NCBI GenBank assembly: GCA_900759335.1
Contig: CAAEUX010000034.1
Coordinates: 34,852 to 98,851, forward strand
DNA: 64,000 nt
From: an uncultured Collinsella sp.
Lineage (GTDB): Bacteria > Actinomycetota > Coriobacteriia > Coriobacteriales > Coriobacteriaceae
Direction of reading: 5' to 3'
The notes under the pieces were generated by a model, which did no database searches, had not been told where the DNA came from, and saw nothing but the letters and a program-made list of their open reading frames with translations. Positions 17,361-26,106 of this stretch are shown here, piece after piece. Both the position numbers and the translations under genes were made by a program. Within the stretch, counting starts at the first letter, position 1. The number at the start of each line of letters is the position of its first letter.

Positions 17361-18570
17361 ACGAACCCCCTTCCATCAAATCAACGACTTTAAGTATACG
17401 CCCCAGGCACGCTTCCCAAGAGACCGCCGACGGCTCGAACGTCGAAGGCGGCGCCGCAAGCGCCTGCGCGATAGCATCTGCCAGTGCGCGCTCAAACAAC
17501 GGAAGGTCGGTCGCCACGGGCGTGTCGACATCCGTCATACGCGGCGACGCCACCCACGTCACGGGAGCACCGGGAAGCATCGCCTCCATCCAGGGACGAA
17601 CGCCGGGCAAATCGGTCGCCACAACTTTGCAGCCGCACGCGAGGGCCTCAATCGTCACGAGCGGCAGACCCTCGTAAAACGAAGGCAGCACAAAGACGTC
17701 GGAACTGCGGTAGGCATGCACGAGTCCATCGCTATCCAGGCGCCCCGCCAGCGTCACCGGCACATCCGAGGCCGCGGCCAAGCGCTCGATACGCGCGTAC
17801 TCGGCATCGTCCCCGCGGCCGCCCACGAGTACCAAGCCAGATGAGCGGACGTCATCGTCAATCGGCAATGACACGGCTCGAACCAGCGACTCGATGCCCT
17901 TTTTAAAGCAAATCTTGCCCACGTACACAAGCGATCCCGGCTGCCTCGCCACGCTTGCGTCGCGGCAGAAGACGCGATGGTCGTAACCCGTCCCAATCAC
18001 GTGGATGCGATCGGCATCGACGCCGCACACCAGGCCAATCTGCTCAGCCTGCTCAGCATGGAGCGCAAAGACGGCATCGAGCCGACGAACCGCACGTACG
18101 ATGCGATCGCGCTCGAGCGCATGCGAACGCAGCTGTCGCAGATCGGTCGAATGGCACACGGCAACAACCGGCACGCCCCGGACGCACTCGCGCGCCAATG
18201 CGGTCACCAGATACAGGTGATGGCAGAGCACCAGATCGGGCCGAAACTCAGTCACCGCCCGATCGATTGCATTAGCAAATGCCCGCTCAAATGCCTTGAG
18301 CATCGAAGGCGTCAGGTCACGATAGCGTGTAGAGGGATAGGGCATGACATCGGACATACCGCAGATGGGAAACGGCAGCTCGGGCGACTCGAACGGTACG
18401 GCAAACACGGCAGCACGCCGGTCCAGCTCGCCTTGGGTATCACCCGGCGCCGCACCGCAAAGCACGGCGGCGCGATGCCCCGTCTCGATCTGCTCGCGCA
18501 CAAGCGCGGCAAGGTAGGTGCCGCTGCCGGTGCTATCTGGTTTTTGTGCCGTGATATTGAGGATGCGCAT
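17353..18570 (-). CDS. GT4-family glycosyltransferase coupled to selD
   Basis: 405 residues with a GT-B fold: N-terminal acceptor half (MRILNITAQKPDSTGSGTYL, CHHLYLVTALARE, PVVAVCHSTDLRQ) and C-terminal nucleotide-sugar half (VYVGKICFKKGIESLVRAV, PSFYEGLPLVTIEALACG with the E-x7-E donor motif). Start ATG 18570. Its last codons overlap the selD start by 8 bases, so the two are translationally coupled within the selenium operon. Normal members transfer a sugar to a lipid, glycan or small molecule; the substrate is unknown. A role in selenosugar or low-molecular-weight thiol/selenol chemistry is only a hypothesis based on position. Confidence 0.8.
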   Translation of the reverse strand: MRILNITAQKPDSTGSGTYLAALVREQIETGHRAAVLCGAAPGDTQGELDRRAAVFAVPFESPELPFPICGMSDVMPYPSTRYRDLTPSMLKAFERAFANAIDRAVTEFRPDLVLCHHLYLVTALARECVRGVPVVAVCHSTDLRQLRSHALERDRIVRAVRRLDAVFALHAEQAEQIGLVCGVDADRIHVIGTGYDHRVFCRDASVARQPGSLVYVGKICFKKGIESLVRAVSLPIDDDVRSSGLVLVGGRGDDAEYARIERLAAASDVPVTLAGRLDSDGLVHAYRSSDVFVLPSFYEGLPLVTIEALACGCKVVATDLPGVRPWMEAMLPGAPVTWVASPRMTDVDTPVATDLPLFERALADAIAQALAAPPSTFEPSAVSWEACLGRILKVVDLMEGGSYG

Positions 18571-18584
18571 GTCGCGGTACACCC

Positions 18585-19349
18585 CTAGGCCAAGGCGGCG
18601 GCGCGAATCGCCGCGCCAATCGCTCCGGCAAAGCGAGCCTGGGGCGAGGTGGTCACCGGCGACCCCAGCAGCTCGCCCAACCGCTCCACCACGAAGGCGT
18701 TCTCGCACAGGCCACCGGTCAGGTAGTACGGGGCGCCCGCGGCCTGCCCGGCCATGGTCGCCACGCGCGAGACCACGCTGTCGATCACGCCACGTGCAAT
18801 GTTCTCGCGCGGCTCACCGCGACCGATCAGGCTGATGACCTCGCTTTCGGCAAACACCGTGCACATGCTGCTGATCTTGGTGGGCTCACCGGAACGCGCA
18901 AGGTCGGCCATCTGCTGTTGGGAAATACCCAGACGGTCGGCCATGATCTCCAAAAAGCGCCCCGTACCGGCAGCGCACTTGTCGTTCATGGCGAACTTGG
19001 CCACGCGGCCACTTTTAAGCTGAATGACCTTGGTGTCCTGGCCGCCCACGTCAATCACCGTGCCGTGATCGCCAAACAGGCGCACGGCACCGGTGCCGTG
19101 GCAGGTGATCTCGGTCACGACCTTGTGCGCATAGGGCACGGCGACACGGCCGTAGCCGGTCGCGATCACGCGCACGTCGTCGGCAGCCACGTCGTAGCCA
19201 GCCGCTGCCAGTGCCTCGCGCAGCCGCTCGGAAGCATCGACCGAGGAGAACCCGGTTGGCTGCACGCACGTCCACGCCACCGAACCCTCCCCGTCGACCA
19301 CAGCAGCCTTAGCCGCCGTAGACCCGATATCGATCCCGATCCCTATCAT
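18585..19349 (-). CDS. 2-hydroxyacyl-CoA dehydratase-type activase (ASKHA ATPase)
   Basis: 254 residues, the usual length for HgdC/BcrA-type activators. The ASKHA nucleotide-binding motifs are clear: GIDIGSTAAK (phosphate 1), VIDVGGQDTKVIQL (phosphate 2), YLTGGLCENAFV (adenosine). Two cysteines, in NDKCAAGTGRFLE and SSMCTVFAES, fit the ligands of the [4Fe-4S] cluster held between two subunits. Such proteins use ATP to drive low-potential electrons into a partner iron-sulfur protein. The partners should be the two HgdB-like proteins encoded just upstream. Start ATG 19349 after GGGAGAGAG. Confidence 0.9.
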   Translation of the reverse strand: MIGIGIDIGSTAAKAAVVDGEGSVAWTCVQPTGFSSVDASERLREALAAAGYDVAADDVRVIATGYGRVAVPYAHKVVTEITCHGTGAVRLFGDHGTVIDVGGQDTKVIQLKSGRVAKFAMNDKCAAGTGRFLEIMADRLGISQQQMADLARSGEPTKISSMCTVFAESEVISLIGRGEPRENIARGVIDSVVSRVATMAGQAAGAPYYLTGGLCENAFVVERLGELLGSPVTTSPQARFAGAIGAAIRAAALA

Positions 19350-19403
19350 GGCTCTCTCCCAATCTAAACATCAAAGGTAGCGGCGCGTTCAGGCGCCTTA
19401 GCT

Positions 19404-19508
19404 CTAGGTTTCTCAGGTGCCGGAGATTGCCCCGAAAGAGGAGCGCAGCGTACTTTGGGTTCGCAAGCGACGGTTTGAGGGGCAAGATCCGGTGCCTGAG
19501 GAAGCTAG
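19404..19508. repeat. Structured intergenic element, copy A
   Basis: Long imperfect hairpin: outer arms CTCAGGTGCCGG and CCGGTGCCTGAG pair fully with wobbles. An inner TTGCCCC/GGGGCAA stem follows, then an unpaired GAAAGAGGAG motif and an apical hairpin. It starts at the stop codon of the upstream HgdB-like gene and lies before the activase. Copies B (20706) and C (39111) share the same layout. Confidence 0.8.
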
Positions 19509-20668
19509 AGGGTTTCGATAAAGGCGGCGATGCGGGTCTCGATCTGACCCATGTCGCCGTTGCTGTAGTCGGTCTCGATCTTCATATACGGAATACCCGC
19601 ACCCTCGACGGCCTCCTGCATGCGTGCGCTCTCAACGTTAAAGGTGTGGCAGGCCTGCAGCACGCTCTCTACCACGCCATCGACATGGTACTTCTCGCAC
19701 ATGGCCAGCGTGTTTTCCATACGACCGTCGTTGGGCGTCATGACCGAGCAGTTAATGTCCAGGTAGCGGTCGGCAATCGCGCGCAGGATATCGGGAGCCT
19801 CCGGGTCGATCATCATGGCCGCCGTGCGCTCTCCCGAGCAGTCGTCCATACACACGACCACGCCGCCGTTGGACTCGATGGTACGGCCGATCTTGTTGAT
19901 CACGCCGCCCACCGGGCAGCCGGTGATCAGAATGCGCTTGGCGTCTGCCGCGACCGGGCGCTCGCCCGCGTCGTAGGCCTCGCGCAGCTTGGCAACCTTT
20001 TGCTCCAGCTGCTGCGTATAAGCCTCGATATCAAAGCTGAACGTACCGGCAAACATGGTGCTCATCAGGTCGACACCGCTCATGGCTGCCGGCTGGTTGG
20101 CCTGAAGCGCAAACATCTCGAGCTGGGCCGCGCGCAGGCGGTTGCGACGACGGACGGCAGCGCGCAGGTCGTCATCGGTGATAGTGATGCCGTAGAAGTT
20201 CTCGAGCTCTTCCTTGAGCAGACGGCACTCCTCGTACCAGCCCTCACGCTCGTAGGCGCGATCGCGACCCTGCGGCAGGTGCAGAATGTGCGTGCGCTTA
20301 AGCTCGTTGAGTAGCTCGTACATCTTCTTCTTGCCGTCGCAGGTGGTCTCGCCGATGATCATGTCGCTAAAGTACGTAAACGGGCACTTTTGCGAATAGG
20401 CAAAACCGTACGTCGACTTGATGAGCGGGCAGAGGTTTGCCGGCAGCACCTTCTCGGCCTCGGGAATCACCTCGTCGGACGTGCCGCACAGCGCCACGCT
20501 CGCAGCCCCCGCGGCATCGATAATCTCGAGCGGCGTGTAGCTGCACAGAAAACCGACCAGGCGATTACCCGCCTGCTTATAATCCTTGACGCGAATAAAC
20601 GCCGCCTTGCGTTGCTCGTTGAACTCCTCAAACGTGGACGGCAACGGCTGCTCAATATTTTCCGACAT
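19505..20668 (-). CDS. HgdB-like double-cubane-cluster protein, paralogue 1
   Basis: 387 residues of the 2-hydroxyacyl-CoA dehydratase D-component family (HgdB/COG1775). Conserved cysteines stand in [40 protein letters not shown] and CQ-poor C-terminal repeats ([10 protein letters not shown]), as expected for iron-sulfur ligands. Single-gene versions next to an activase are known as double-cubane-cluster proteins, ATP-driven low-potential reductases whose natural substrates are mostly unknown. Start ATG 20668 with AAGGAG four bases upstream (an open frame extends further). A true dehydratase would need an HgdA partner, which is not seen. Confidence 0.85.
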   Translation of the reverse strand: MSENIEQPLPSTFEEFNEQRKAAFIRVKDYKQAGNRLVGFLCSYTPLEIIDAAGAASVALCGTSDEVIPEAEKVLPANLCPLIKSTYGFAYSQKCPFTYFSDMIIGETTCDGKKKMYELLNELKRTHILHLPQGRDRAYEREGWYEECRLLKEELENFYGITITDDDLRAAVRRRNRLRAAQLEMFALQANQPAAMSGVDLMSTMFAGTFSFDIEAYTQQLEQKVAKLREAYDAGERPVAADAKRILITGCPVGGVINKIGRTIESNGGVVVCMDDCSGERTAAMMIDPEAPDILRAIADRYLDINCSVMTPNDGRMENTLAMCEKYHVDGVVESVLQACHTFNVESARMQEAVEGAGIPYMKIETDYSNGDMGQIETRIAAFIETL

Positions 20669-20705
20669 ATAACTCCTTAACAAACCTTTTAACCAACCAA
20701 GGAAA

Positions 20706-20806
20706 CGGCTTTCCCAGGTGCCCGAGGTTGCCGTGAAAGAGGAGCGCCGCGTACTTTGGTATGCAAGCGATGGTTTGAACGGCAAGATCGGGTGCTGGGG
20801 AAGCCG
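20706..20806. repeat. Structured intergenic element, copy B
   Basis: Same layout as copy A: outer stem CGGCTTTCCCAGGTGCCCG with CGGGTGCTGGGGAAGCCG, inner TTGCCG/CGGCAA, unpaired GTGAAAGAGGAG, and an apical hairpin GCGTAC-TTTG-GTATGC. It lies between the two HgdB-like genes, 16 bases beyond the stop of paralogue 2. Confidence 0.85.
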
Positions 20807-20821
20807 CTGGACCGGATAGCC

Positions 20822-22105
20822 CTAAATGGTTTCCAAGAAAGCCTCAATCCTGGTTTGCAGTTGGCCTGCATCCTCGCCGGCGTAGTCGGTCGTGATGTGC
20901 ATAAACGGGATGCCGGCCTCTTCGGCGGCCTTCTCCACGGCAAACGACTCCATCTCGTAGAGCGTGCAGAACTGCAGGGCCACGTCGACGATGCCATCGG
21001 CATGCAGGTCCTTGGCCATCTGGACAATGTCCTTCATACGCTGGTCGTTGGGCGTAAAGACGGCGCAGTTGATCTTAAAGTAGCGCTCGGCGATAGCATC
21101 GAGCATCTCGTCAACCGTCTCACCGGACTCATCGACCAAGTCCTTGTAATAGCGCGAACCAGTGCAGGACTCCTCGCCCACCACAACGCCGCCGGCCTTC
21201 TCGATAAGGTTGAACAGCTTCCAGTTGGGCACGGCCATGGGCGTACCGGTGTACAGGATGCGCTTGGTCCCCTTGGGTGCCACGCCCTCGCCGGCCTCGA
21301 CACGCTGCTCGCACTCAGCCGCCATATCGTTGATGGCTCCGGTCAGACGCGGTGTGTCGTCCATAAAGGCGGCCTGAACGGTCAGCAGGCTGTCGAGACC
21401 GCTGATGGGCGCAGGGTCGGCAGCGCGGGTCTCAGCGAGGCGCTGCAGGGCGCGGCGCTTCTCATTGACGGCGTGGATGGCAGCCTTCAGACGCTCGGGC
21501 GTAATCTTGACGCCGCACTCGTCCTCGATCTTGGCGGCGAGCTTCTTGACCTCGGCCTTCCAGGTCACGAGCGTCGACTCGTCGTGCACGTTGGGAATAT
21601 CCATGACGTACATGTTCTTTTGCGTGGCAAAGAACTCGTAGGCTTTCTTCTTACCGTCGCAGGTGTTCTCGCCTACCACCAGGTCACTCGACTCAATGTA
21701 GGGGCAGACCTCGCCCAGCTTAAAGCCGGCAAAGCTCTTGATAAGCGGACAGGTGTTGCGCGGCAGGTGCTCCTCGACCTTATCGGTTGCCCAATCGGCA
21801 CCCGAGCACAGACCAACGGGAATGCCGTCACAGGCAAGCACGATCTCCTCGGGCACGTACACGCAGAACGAACCGACGATCTTGGTGGCCTCGGCGGCCT
21901 CCTTCTTGTCGAGCATCTCCTTAATACGGCCGCTGTGGATGTTGGTGGCCACAAAGTCCAGGTAGGACGTGGACTTGGGGCGATTGTTCTGCGTCAGGAA
22001 CATGTCGCCGTACATCTGGCCCACGGCGCCCAGCAGCATGTCGTGATCGGCAAGATTCATGCCGAGGCTCTCCCACATCGGATGGAAATCGAATTCTTCA
22101 GCCAT
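20822..22105 (-). CDS. HgdB-like double-cubane-cluster protein, paralogue 2
   Basis: 427 residues, related to the neighbouring paralogue but about 40 residues longer at the N-terminus (MAEEFDFHPMWESLGMNLAD). Cysteines in GSFCVYVPEEIVLACDG, NTCPLIKSFAGFKLGEVCPY, ENTCDGKKKAYEFF and QFCTLYEMES suggest iron-sulfur ligands; GEESCTGSRYY near residue 310 mirrors the CMDDCSGER segment of paralogue 1. It is the first clear gene of the leftward Se/redox operon. Two different partners for one activase suggest either a heterodimer or two substrates. Start ATG 22105 follows GAGAGGGGAA. Confidence 0.85.
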   Translation of the reverse strand: MAEEFDFHPMWESLGMNLADHDMLLGAVGQMYGDMFLTQNNRPKSTSYLDFVATNIHSGRIKEMLDKKEAAEATKIVGSFCVYVPEEIVLACDGIPVGLCSGADWATDKVEEHLPRNTCPLIKSFAGFKLGEVCPYIESSDLVVGENTCDGKKKAYEFFATQKNMYVMDIPNVHDESTLVTWKAEVKKLAAKIEDECGVKITPERLKAAIHAVNEKRRALQRLAETRAADPAPISGLDSLLTVQAAFMDDTPRLTGAINDMAAECEQRVEAGEGVAPKGTKRILYTGTPMAVPNWKLFNLIEKAGGVVVGEESCTGSRYYKDLVDESGETVDEMLDAIAERYFKINCAVFTPNDQRMKDIVQMAKDLHADGIVDVALQFCTLYEMESFAVEKAAEEAGIPFMHITTDYAGEDAGQLQTRIEAFLETI

Positions 22106-22264
22106 GACGGTTCCCCTCTCGAACCAAAAATGGATAACAGCGGTATCGATGCACGACGGACGGCGATTGCCCGGCCGTGCTCAAACCCGGAATTTTAGGG
22201 AACCTGCTTTGCGGTCGATTATTTAGTTGTGCGTCGTCTCTCCCGGAGCCGTGAACACACCTGC

Positions 22265-22333
22265 TCATATGCGACTCCGAGCCATATACAGAGCGCGCGC
22301 GGCAACGCGGCGAATGTATGTCGTCTGCGGCAT
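22265..22333 (-). CDS. Possible 22-residue leader peptide
   Basis: ATG at 22333 stands eight bases after AAAGGAGG, a near-perfect ribosome site. The peptide begins MPQTTYIRRVAARALYMARS, has five arginines, and ends at TGA 22265. Its stop overlaps an ATG (ATGA) of another frame that stays open into the start of the HgdB-like gene. It may be a regulatory leader, a small protein or chance; no homologue is known to me. Confidence 0.3.
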   Translation of the reverse strand: MPQTTYIRRVAARALYMARSRI

Positions 22334-22419
22334 GTGCGCACCCTCCTTTTCTCGTCGAAGGTAACTATATCAACGGTTGTCGTCCAGACGAACACCGCCG
22401 ACATGCGTACGACAGCGTC

Positions 22420-22462
22420 GAGATGTGAGCATCTCACTGTCTGATAATTAATTATCAGACAG
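22420..22462. promoter_or_regulatory. Tandem palindromes upstream of the Se/redox operon
   Basis: GAGATG-TGAG-CATCTC (22420-22435) is followed directly by a perfect 26-base palindrome (22437-22462) with half-site CTGTCTGATAATT. AT-rich centre and perfect symmetry fit a repressor operator of TetR/MarR size, located at the presumed promoter of the operon. Confidence 0.5.
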
Positions 22463-22510
22463 ATAAGGTTTAGTCATGTAGAAATCGGCGAACGGCGAAG
22501 TGAAAACAAA

Positions 22511-22537
22511 GCGGTCGAGGACTACCTCCTCGACCGC
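22511..22537 (-). terminator. modC terminator
   Basis: GCGGTCGAGGA (22511-22521) pairs with TCCTCGACCGC (22527-22537); on the minus strand TTTGTTTTC follows. It ends the modABC transcript. Confidence 0.85.
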
Positions 22538-22549
22538 ATCGCCCCCGCA

Positions 22550-23620
22550 TTATCGGCAAACGAGATGAATCCTGCTTGCATCAAAATGCATGCGCAGAGT
22601 CTCACCCGCCTGCGGCAGCTCTTCCACGGGTACACTCACCTTATTCACCTTCCACTGCAAACGCGTGGGCGCATCAGCACGCGGCACGTCCAGCAGCACC
22701 AGCCGCTCAAAGCGCGAATCGCTCACACGGGCCACGTGCAAATCATAGCTGTTGCGTCCCCGCTCCGCGCGATTGTCAACATGGAAGTAGCTTGCGCGAA
22801 TGCCCAGGTACGCTGCATTATCGGGAACCTCGCGACCCACGTTAAAGGTCATGCCCCAGTCGAGGGCCTCAACTTCTTCGTCGCCGATCTTGCGCGCCCG
22901 GCTTGTGTTCTTGCAGCCCGTCAGGCGCAACGCCGCCAGCGTCTGCGGACGGAGGACCACGTCCTCGACGGAGCCGATCTCCTCCACATGTCCGTTATGC
23001 ATCACGCAAATGCGCTTGCACAGGCGGCATGCCTCGTCAATATCGTGGCTCACGTAGAGGACGGTGCGGTTGCACACATCGAACAGGTCGAGCATGTTCT
23101 GCTCGAGCGCGCTCTTAAGATAGGAATCGAGCGCGCTCATGGGCTCGTCGAACATAAAGATGCCCGGATGCGCCGCCACCATGCGCGCAAGCGCCACACG
23201 TTGCTGCTGACCGCCCGAGAGTCGCGCGGGATAGCGGTCGGCGAAATCGGCCAAGCCAAAGATGCCCAGGTAGCGCTCGGCAAGTTTTTTGCGCGCCGCG
23301 GCGTCACCCGCGTCCTTTACACCGGCGCATACGTTATCGGCCACCGTCATGTTGGGAAACAGCTGATAGTTTTGGAACAACAGGGCACATTTTCGCTCCT
23401 GGGGCGACAGGTCGATGCCCGCCGCCGAGTCAAAAAAGGTCACGCCGTTGACAACGATCTTGCCCTCGTCGGGCGTCTCCACACCGGCAATGCAGCGCAG
23501 TGTGCAGCTCTTGCCGCAACCCGAGGCACCGAGCAGCGCCACACGCTCCTCGCCGCCTTCGAGCTGCATGTCGAGGGTAAAGCCGGGATAGCGCTTTTTT
23601 ATATCCAGAACGAGCGACAT
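22550..23620 (-). CDS. modC: Molybdate ABC transporter ATP-binding protein
   Basis: 356-residue ATPase energising molybdate uptake. Walker A GASGCGKS near residue 32, Q-loop region LLFQNYQLFPNMTV, signature LSGGQQQRVALARM near 135, Walker B IFMFDEPMSALDS near 155, and H-loop YVSHDIDEA near 195 are all present. The C-terminal about 120 residues form a TOBE-like regulatory domain. It starts 3 bases after modB and completes a modABC operon placed beside Mo-cofactor genes, which favours molybdate over other anions such as sulfate or tungstate, though sequence alone cannot exclude tungstate. Confidence 0.9.
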   Translation of the reverse strand: MSLVLDIKKRYPGFTLDMQLEGGEERVALLGASGCGKSCTLRCIAGVETPDEGKIVVNGVTFFDSAAGIDLSPQERKCALLFQNYQLFPNMTVADNVCAGVKDAGDAAARKKLAERYLGIFGLADFADRYPARLSGGQQQRVALARMVAAHPGIFMFDEPMSALDSYLKSALEQNMLDLFDVCNRTVLYVSHDIDEACRLCKRICVMHNGHVEEIGSVEDVVLRPQTLAALRLTGCKNTSRARKIGDEEVEALDWGMTFNVGREVPDNAAYLGIRASYFHVDNRAERGRNSYDLHVARVSDSRFERLVLLDVPRADAPTRLQWKVNKVSVPVEELPQAGETLRMHFDASRIHLVCR

Positions 23621-23623
23621 GGC

Positions 23624-25066
23624 CTATCGACCTCCCTGCGGCGCCGTATCATCGCGCATGAGCTCGGCCAGCGCCTCGCGATCGATGCGCAAGGCATCGC
23701 CGCCCGCCGGGTCGAGCGAATCGCCCTGTCCGGTGAGATCTTTGGCCTGTTTGCGCTCCGCACGGGAAAGGCCCCGCTCGCGATACTTTTGCGAGTGTGC
23801 TGTGTACATGTTGATAAACAGGATGACCAAGAAGCTGAACGCAATTACGACCACGACCCAAAAGAGGGCCACCGACGTATTGCCGCCCATCCACTCAAAG
23901 TAGATGGCGATGGGAATGGTCTGCGTAATGCCGGCGTAGTTGCCCGCAAAGAACAGGGTGCAGCCAAACTCGCCCATCGCGCGGGCAAAGGCGAGCACCG
24001 TACCGGCGGCAATCGAGGGCCAGCCAAGCGGCATCATAAGCTTGGTAAAGATGCGACGCTCGGACCAGCCCAGCGTGCGCGCCGCATCGAGCATCTGCGT
24101 GTCGAGGCTCTCGAAGGCTCCGAGTGCCGTACGATAGACGAGCGGGAACGACACCACCACGGCAGAGATCACCGCCGCGGGCCACGTAAAGACAATCGAG
24201 ATGCCGTGCGCAATGAGCCACTGGCCCACCCCGGTCGAGCGGCCAAACAGCATAAGCAGCAAAAAGCCGCACACCGTAGGCGGCAGCACCATAGGAATCG
24301 TAAAGACCGAATCGAGCAGGCCCTTGATGCGACTCGAGGTACCCATAGTCTTCCACGCGGCGAACAGGCCCAGCGCAAACGCAATCATCAGGGCAAGACC
24401 GCTCGTTTTGATGGAAACCCAAAACGGTCGGTAGTCGATACCGCCCAATAAGGAGGCTAGAGAGGTCAAGGGCCCCTGCTCATCCCGTAACACGACAGAC
24501 GATGCTTCTACCATTTGAGCGCTATCAAGCCAACGCGCGCCGCCCTTGGCATCACCCGAGGCTGATGCAATCACCACATAGCGGTCCCCATCCGCACCGC
24601 GCTCGTCAAAGCCATAGGTATACCCGCCGGATTCAAACGTTGTTTCCGCCGTGACATACCAAGGAAGATCCACGTCCCCTAGCTGCGCACCTCCCATGCA
24701 GTTTGCGCTGTCGAGCTTACAGACGAGGGCCTTGAGACCCGATACGCACTCGTTGTCCTGCGGATCCAATCCATACCTCTCGACCGCCTTGGGCGATATC
24801 CACACCACAACGCGATCGGCAGCAGGCGCCACCACAAGGTCCACGTCCTCGTCAACGGGAAACCGGTAGCCCTCAGGCTGGCCCTCCATGGCACGAGCAG
24901 TCCCCTTGGCCAGCCGCTCAAAACCCTCGATCCCGTAGGAAAGCCCATGAGCGGTCGCAGCAACCTGGGCCCCGCCCTCAGCGTCCCCAGCAAACGCAAA
25001 TCCCGGCACCCAGCAAAGCGCGAAGGTCAAAGCACAGGCGACAAGCACGCGGAATCTATTAAGCAC
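23624..25066 (-). CDS. modB: Molybdate ABC transporter permease with exported N-terminal extension
   Basis: 480 residues, about twice the usual ModB length (about 225). Residues 1-26 are a signal peptide (ACALTFALCWVPGFAFA) and residues about 27-220 an extracytoplasmic domain of unknown function. The ModB permease then runs from about residue 225 to 440: helices, the EAA loop (AARTLGWSERRIFTKLMMPLG) contacting ModC, and GEFGCTLFFAGNYAG. The hydrophilic tail is cytoplasmic. Start is GTG 25066 with GGAG six bases upstream. The extension might modify substrate capture together with ModA; no family was recognised for it. Confidence 0.85.
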   Translation of the reverse strand: MLNRFRVLVACALTFALCWVPGFAFAGDAEGGAQVAATAHGLSYGIEGFERLAKGTARAMEGQPEGYRFPVDEDVDLVVAPAADRVVVWISPKAVERYGLDPQDNECVSGLKALVCKLDSANCMGGAQLGDVDLPWYVTAETTFESGGYTYGFDERGADGDRYVVIASASGDAKGGARWLDSAQMVEASSVVLRDEQGPLTSLASLLGGIDYRPFWVSIKTSGLALMIAFALGLFAAWKTMGTSSRIKGLLDSVFTIPMVLPPTVCGFLLLMLFGRSTGVGQWLIAHGISIVFTWPAAVISAVVVSFPLVYRTALGAFESLDTQMLDAARTLGWSERRIFTKLMMPLGWPSIAAGTVLAFARAMGEFGCTLFFAGNYAGITQTIPIAIYFEWMGGNTSVALFWVVVVIAFSFLVILFINMYTAHSQKYRERGLSRAERKQAKDLTGQGDSLDPAGGDALRIDREALAELMRDDTAPQGGR

Positions 25067-25134
25067 GAAAAGCTCCAAGCGAATACAAGGACGGAGTGAA
25101 ACACAAAACGATGGAATTATCGCGCCAAGCCGCA

Positions 25135-26010
25135 CTACGCGGAAAGCTCAAAGCCGTACTTAGCCCAAATCTTCTGAGCCTTCTTGTTAGACAGGCAGAA
25201 GTCGATAAACGCCTTGGCCTCGTCGGCGTGCTCGGAGCTCTCGGCAACGGCACCCGGATACACGATGGGCTTGTGCGAATCCTCGGGACACACAAAGGCC
25301 TCCTCGATGCCGTCGTAGCGGAAGATATCGGAGCTGTAGACAAAGCCAGCCACGCAGTCGCCCGTGGACACATAGGCGGCAGCGGTACCGACCTTGTCGG
25401 CCAGCGCGACCTTATCGGCGATCTCGGGCGCGTACTCGCCGTCATCGCCCTCGGTGCCGGTGTAGAGGCCCACGGAGGCCAGGGCCTGGTTGGCGTACTT
25501 GCCGGCGGGGACGGTCTTGGCGTCGCCGATGGCAATCTTACCGTCCAGATTCGCGACGTCGGCGATGGCCTCGACCTTGGTGTCGGAGCCCTCGGCGCGA
25601 ATGATCACAAGGTCGTTGACGAACATATCCTCGCGGGTATCGGTATCGACGAGCTCAGCGGTCTCGGCATCATCCATGGTGCCCTTGGAAGCGGTGATGA
25701 GCACGTCGGCGGCGGCACCGGCGCGCATCTGCTCGACAAGGTCACCAGACGCCTTAAACTGCGTGTCGGCAAACGTGGTGCCGGTCTGCTCGGTGTAGAG
25801 CCCCTGAACCTCGGGCAGAGCTTTCTCGAGCGAGTTGGCGGCAAAGACTTGCAGCTCGACAGCCTTCTTCTTAGAGGAAGACTTGGCGGAGCCGGCATCG
25901 GAACCAGCGGGCTCGGACGTCTTGTTGCCCGAGCAGCCGGCAAGGCCAAGGCCGGCGGCAGCGGCAGCAGAAAGCGAGACAAAACCGCGGCGTGAAACCA
26001 TATCGAACAT
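25135..26010 (-). CDS. modA: Molybdate-binding lipoprotein
   Basis: 291-residue solute-binding protein. It has a twin-arginine-like start (VSRRGFVSLSAAAAAGLGLAGC) with a lipobox cysteine, a Ser/Lys-rich linker, then the ModA fold (VFAANSLEKALPEVQ, ASGDLVEQMRAGAAADVLITAS, YVSTGDCVAGFVYSSD, YPGAVAESS). It would capture molybdate outside the membrane and hand it to ModBC. ATG 26010 is preferred (AAAGGG seven bases upstream) over a TTG two codons earlier. A TATAAT box lies about 50 bases upstream, with an inverted repeat ahead of it. The 68-base gap to modB holds no terminator. Confidence 0.9.
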   Translation of the reverse strand: MFDMVSRRGFVSLSAAAAAGLGLAGCSGNKTSEPAGSDAGSAKSSSKKKAVELQVFAANSLEKALPEVQGLYTEQTGTTFADTQFKASGDLVEQMRAGAAADVLITASKGTMDDAETAELVDTDTREDMFVNDLVIIRAEGSDTKVEAIADVANLDGKIAIGDAKTVPAGKYANQALASVGLYTGTEGDDGEYAPEIADKVALADKVGTAAAYVSTGDCVAGFVYSSDIFRYDGIEEAFVCPEDSHKPIVYPGAVAESSEHADEAKAFIDFCLSNKKAQKIWAKYGFELSA

Positions 26011-26106
26011 ATTCAACCCTTTCGAACGCTATGCCCGGGCACCCCGCCGCAGGCTTTATTCTGTTACTGGATTATACTTCCGCGCGAATAATGATAGTGA
26101 GAAATT

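Larger units (their letters stand above)
22106..22549. other. Upstream region of the Se/redox operon
   Basis: 444 bases. Seen from the right: a modC terminator (22511-22537), two adjacent palindromes (22420-22462), a possible minus-strand -10 TATAGT near 22368, and a short reading frame with a strong ribosome site (22265-22333). The remaining 160 bases before paralogue 2 hold nothing I recognise. Confidence 0.5.
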
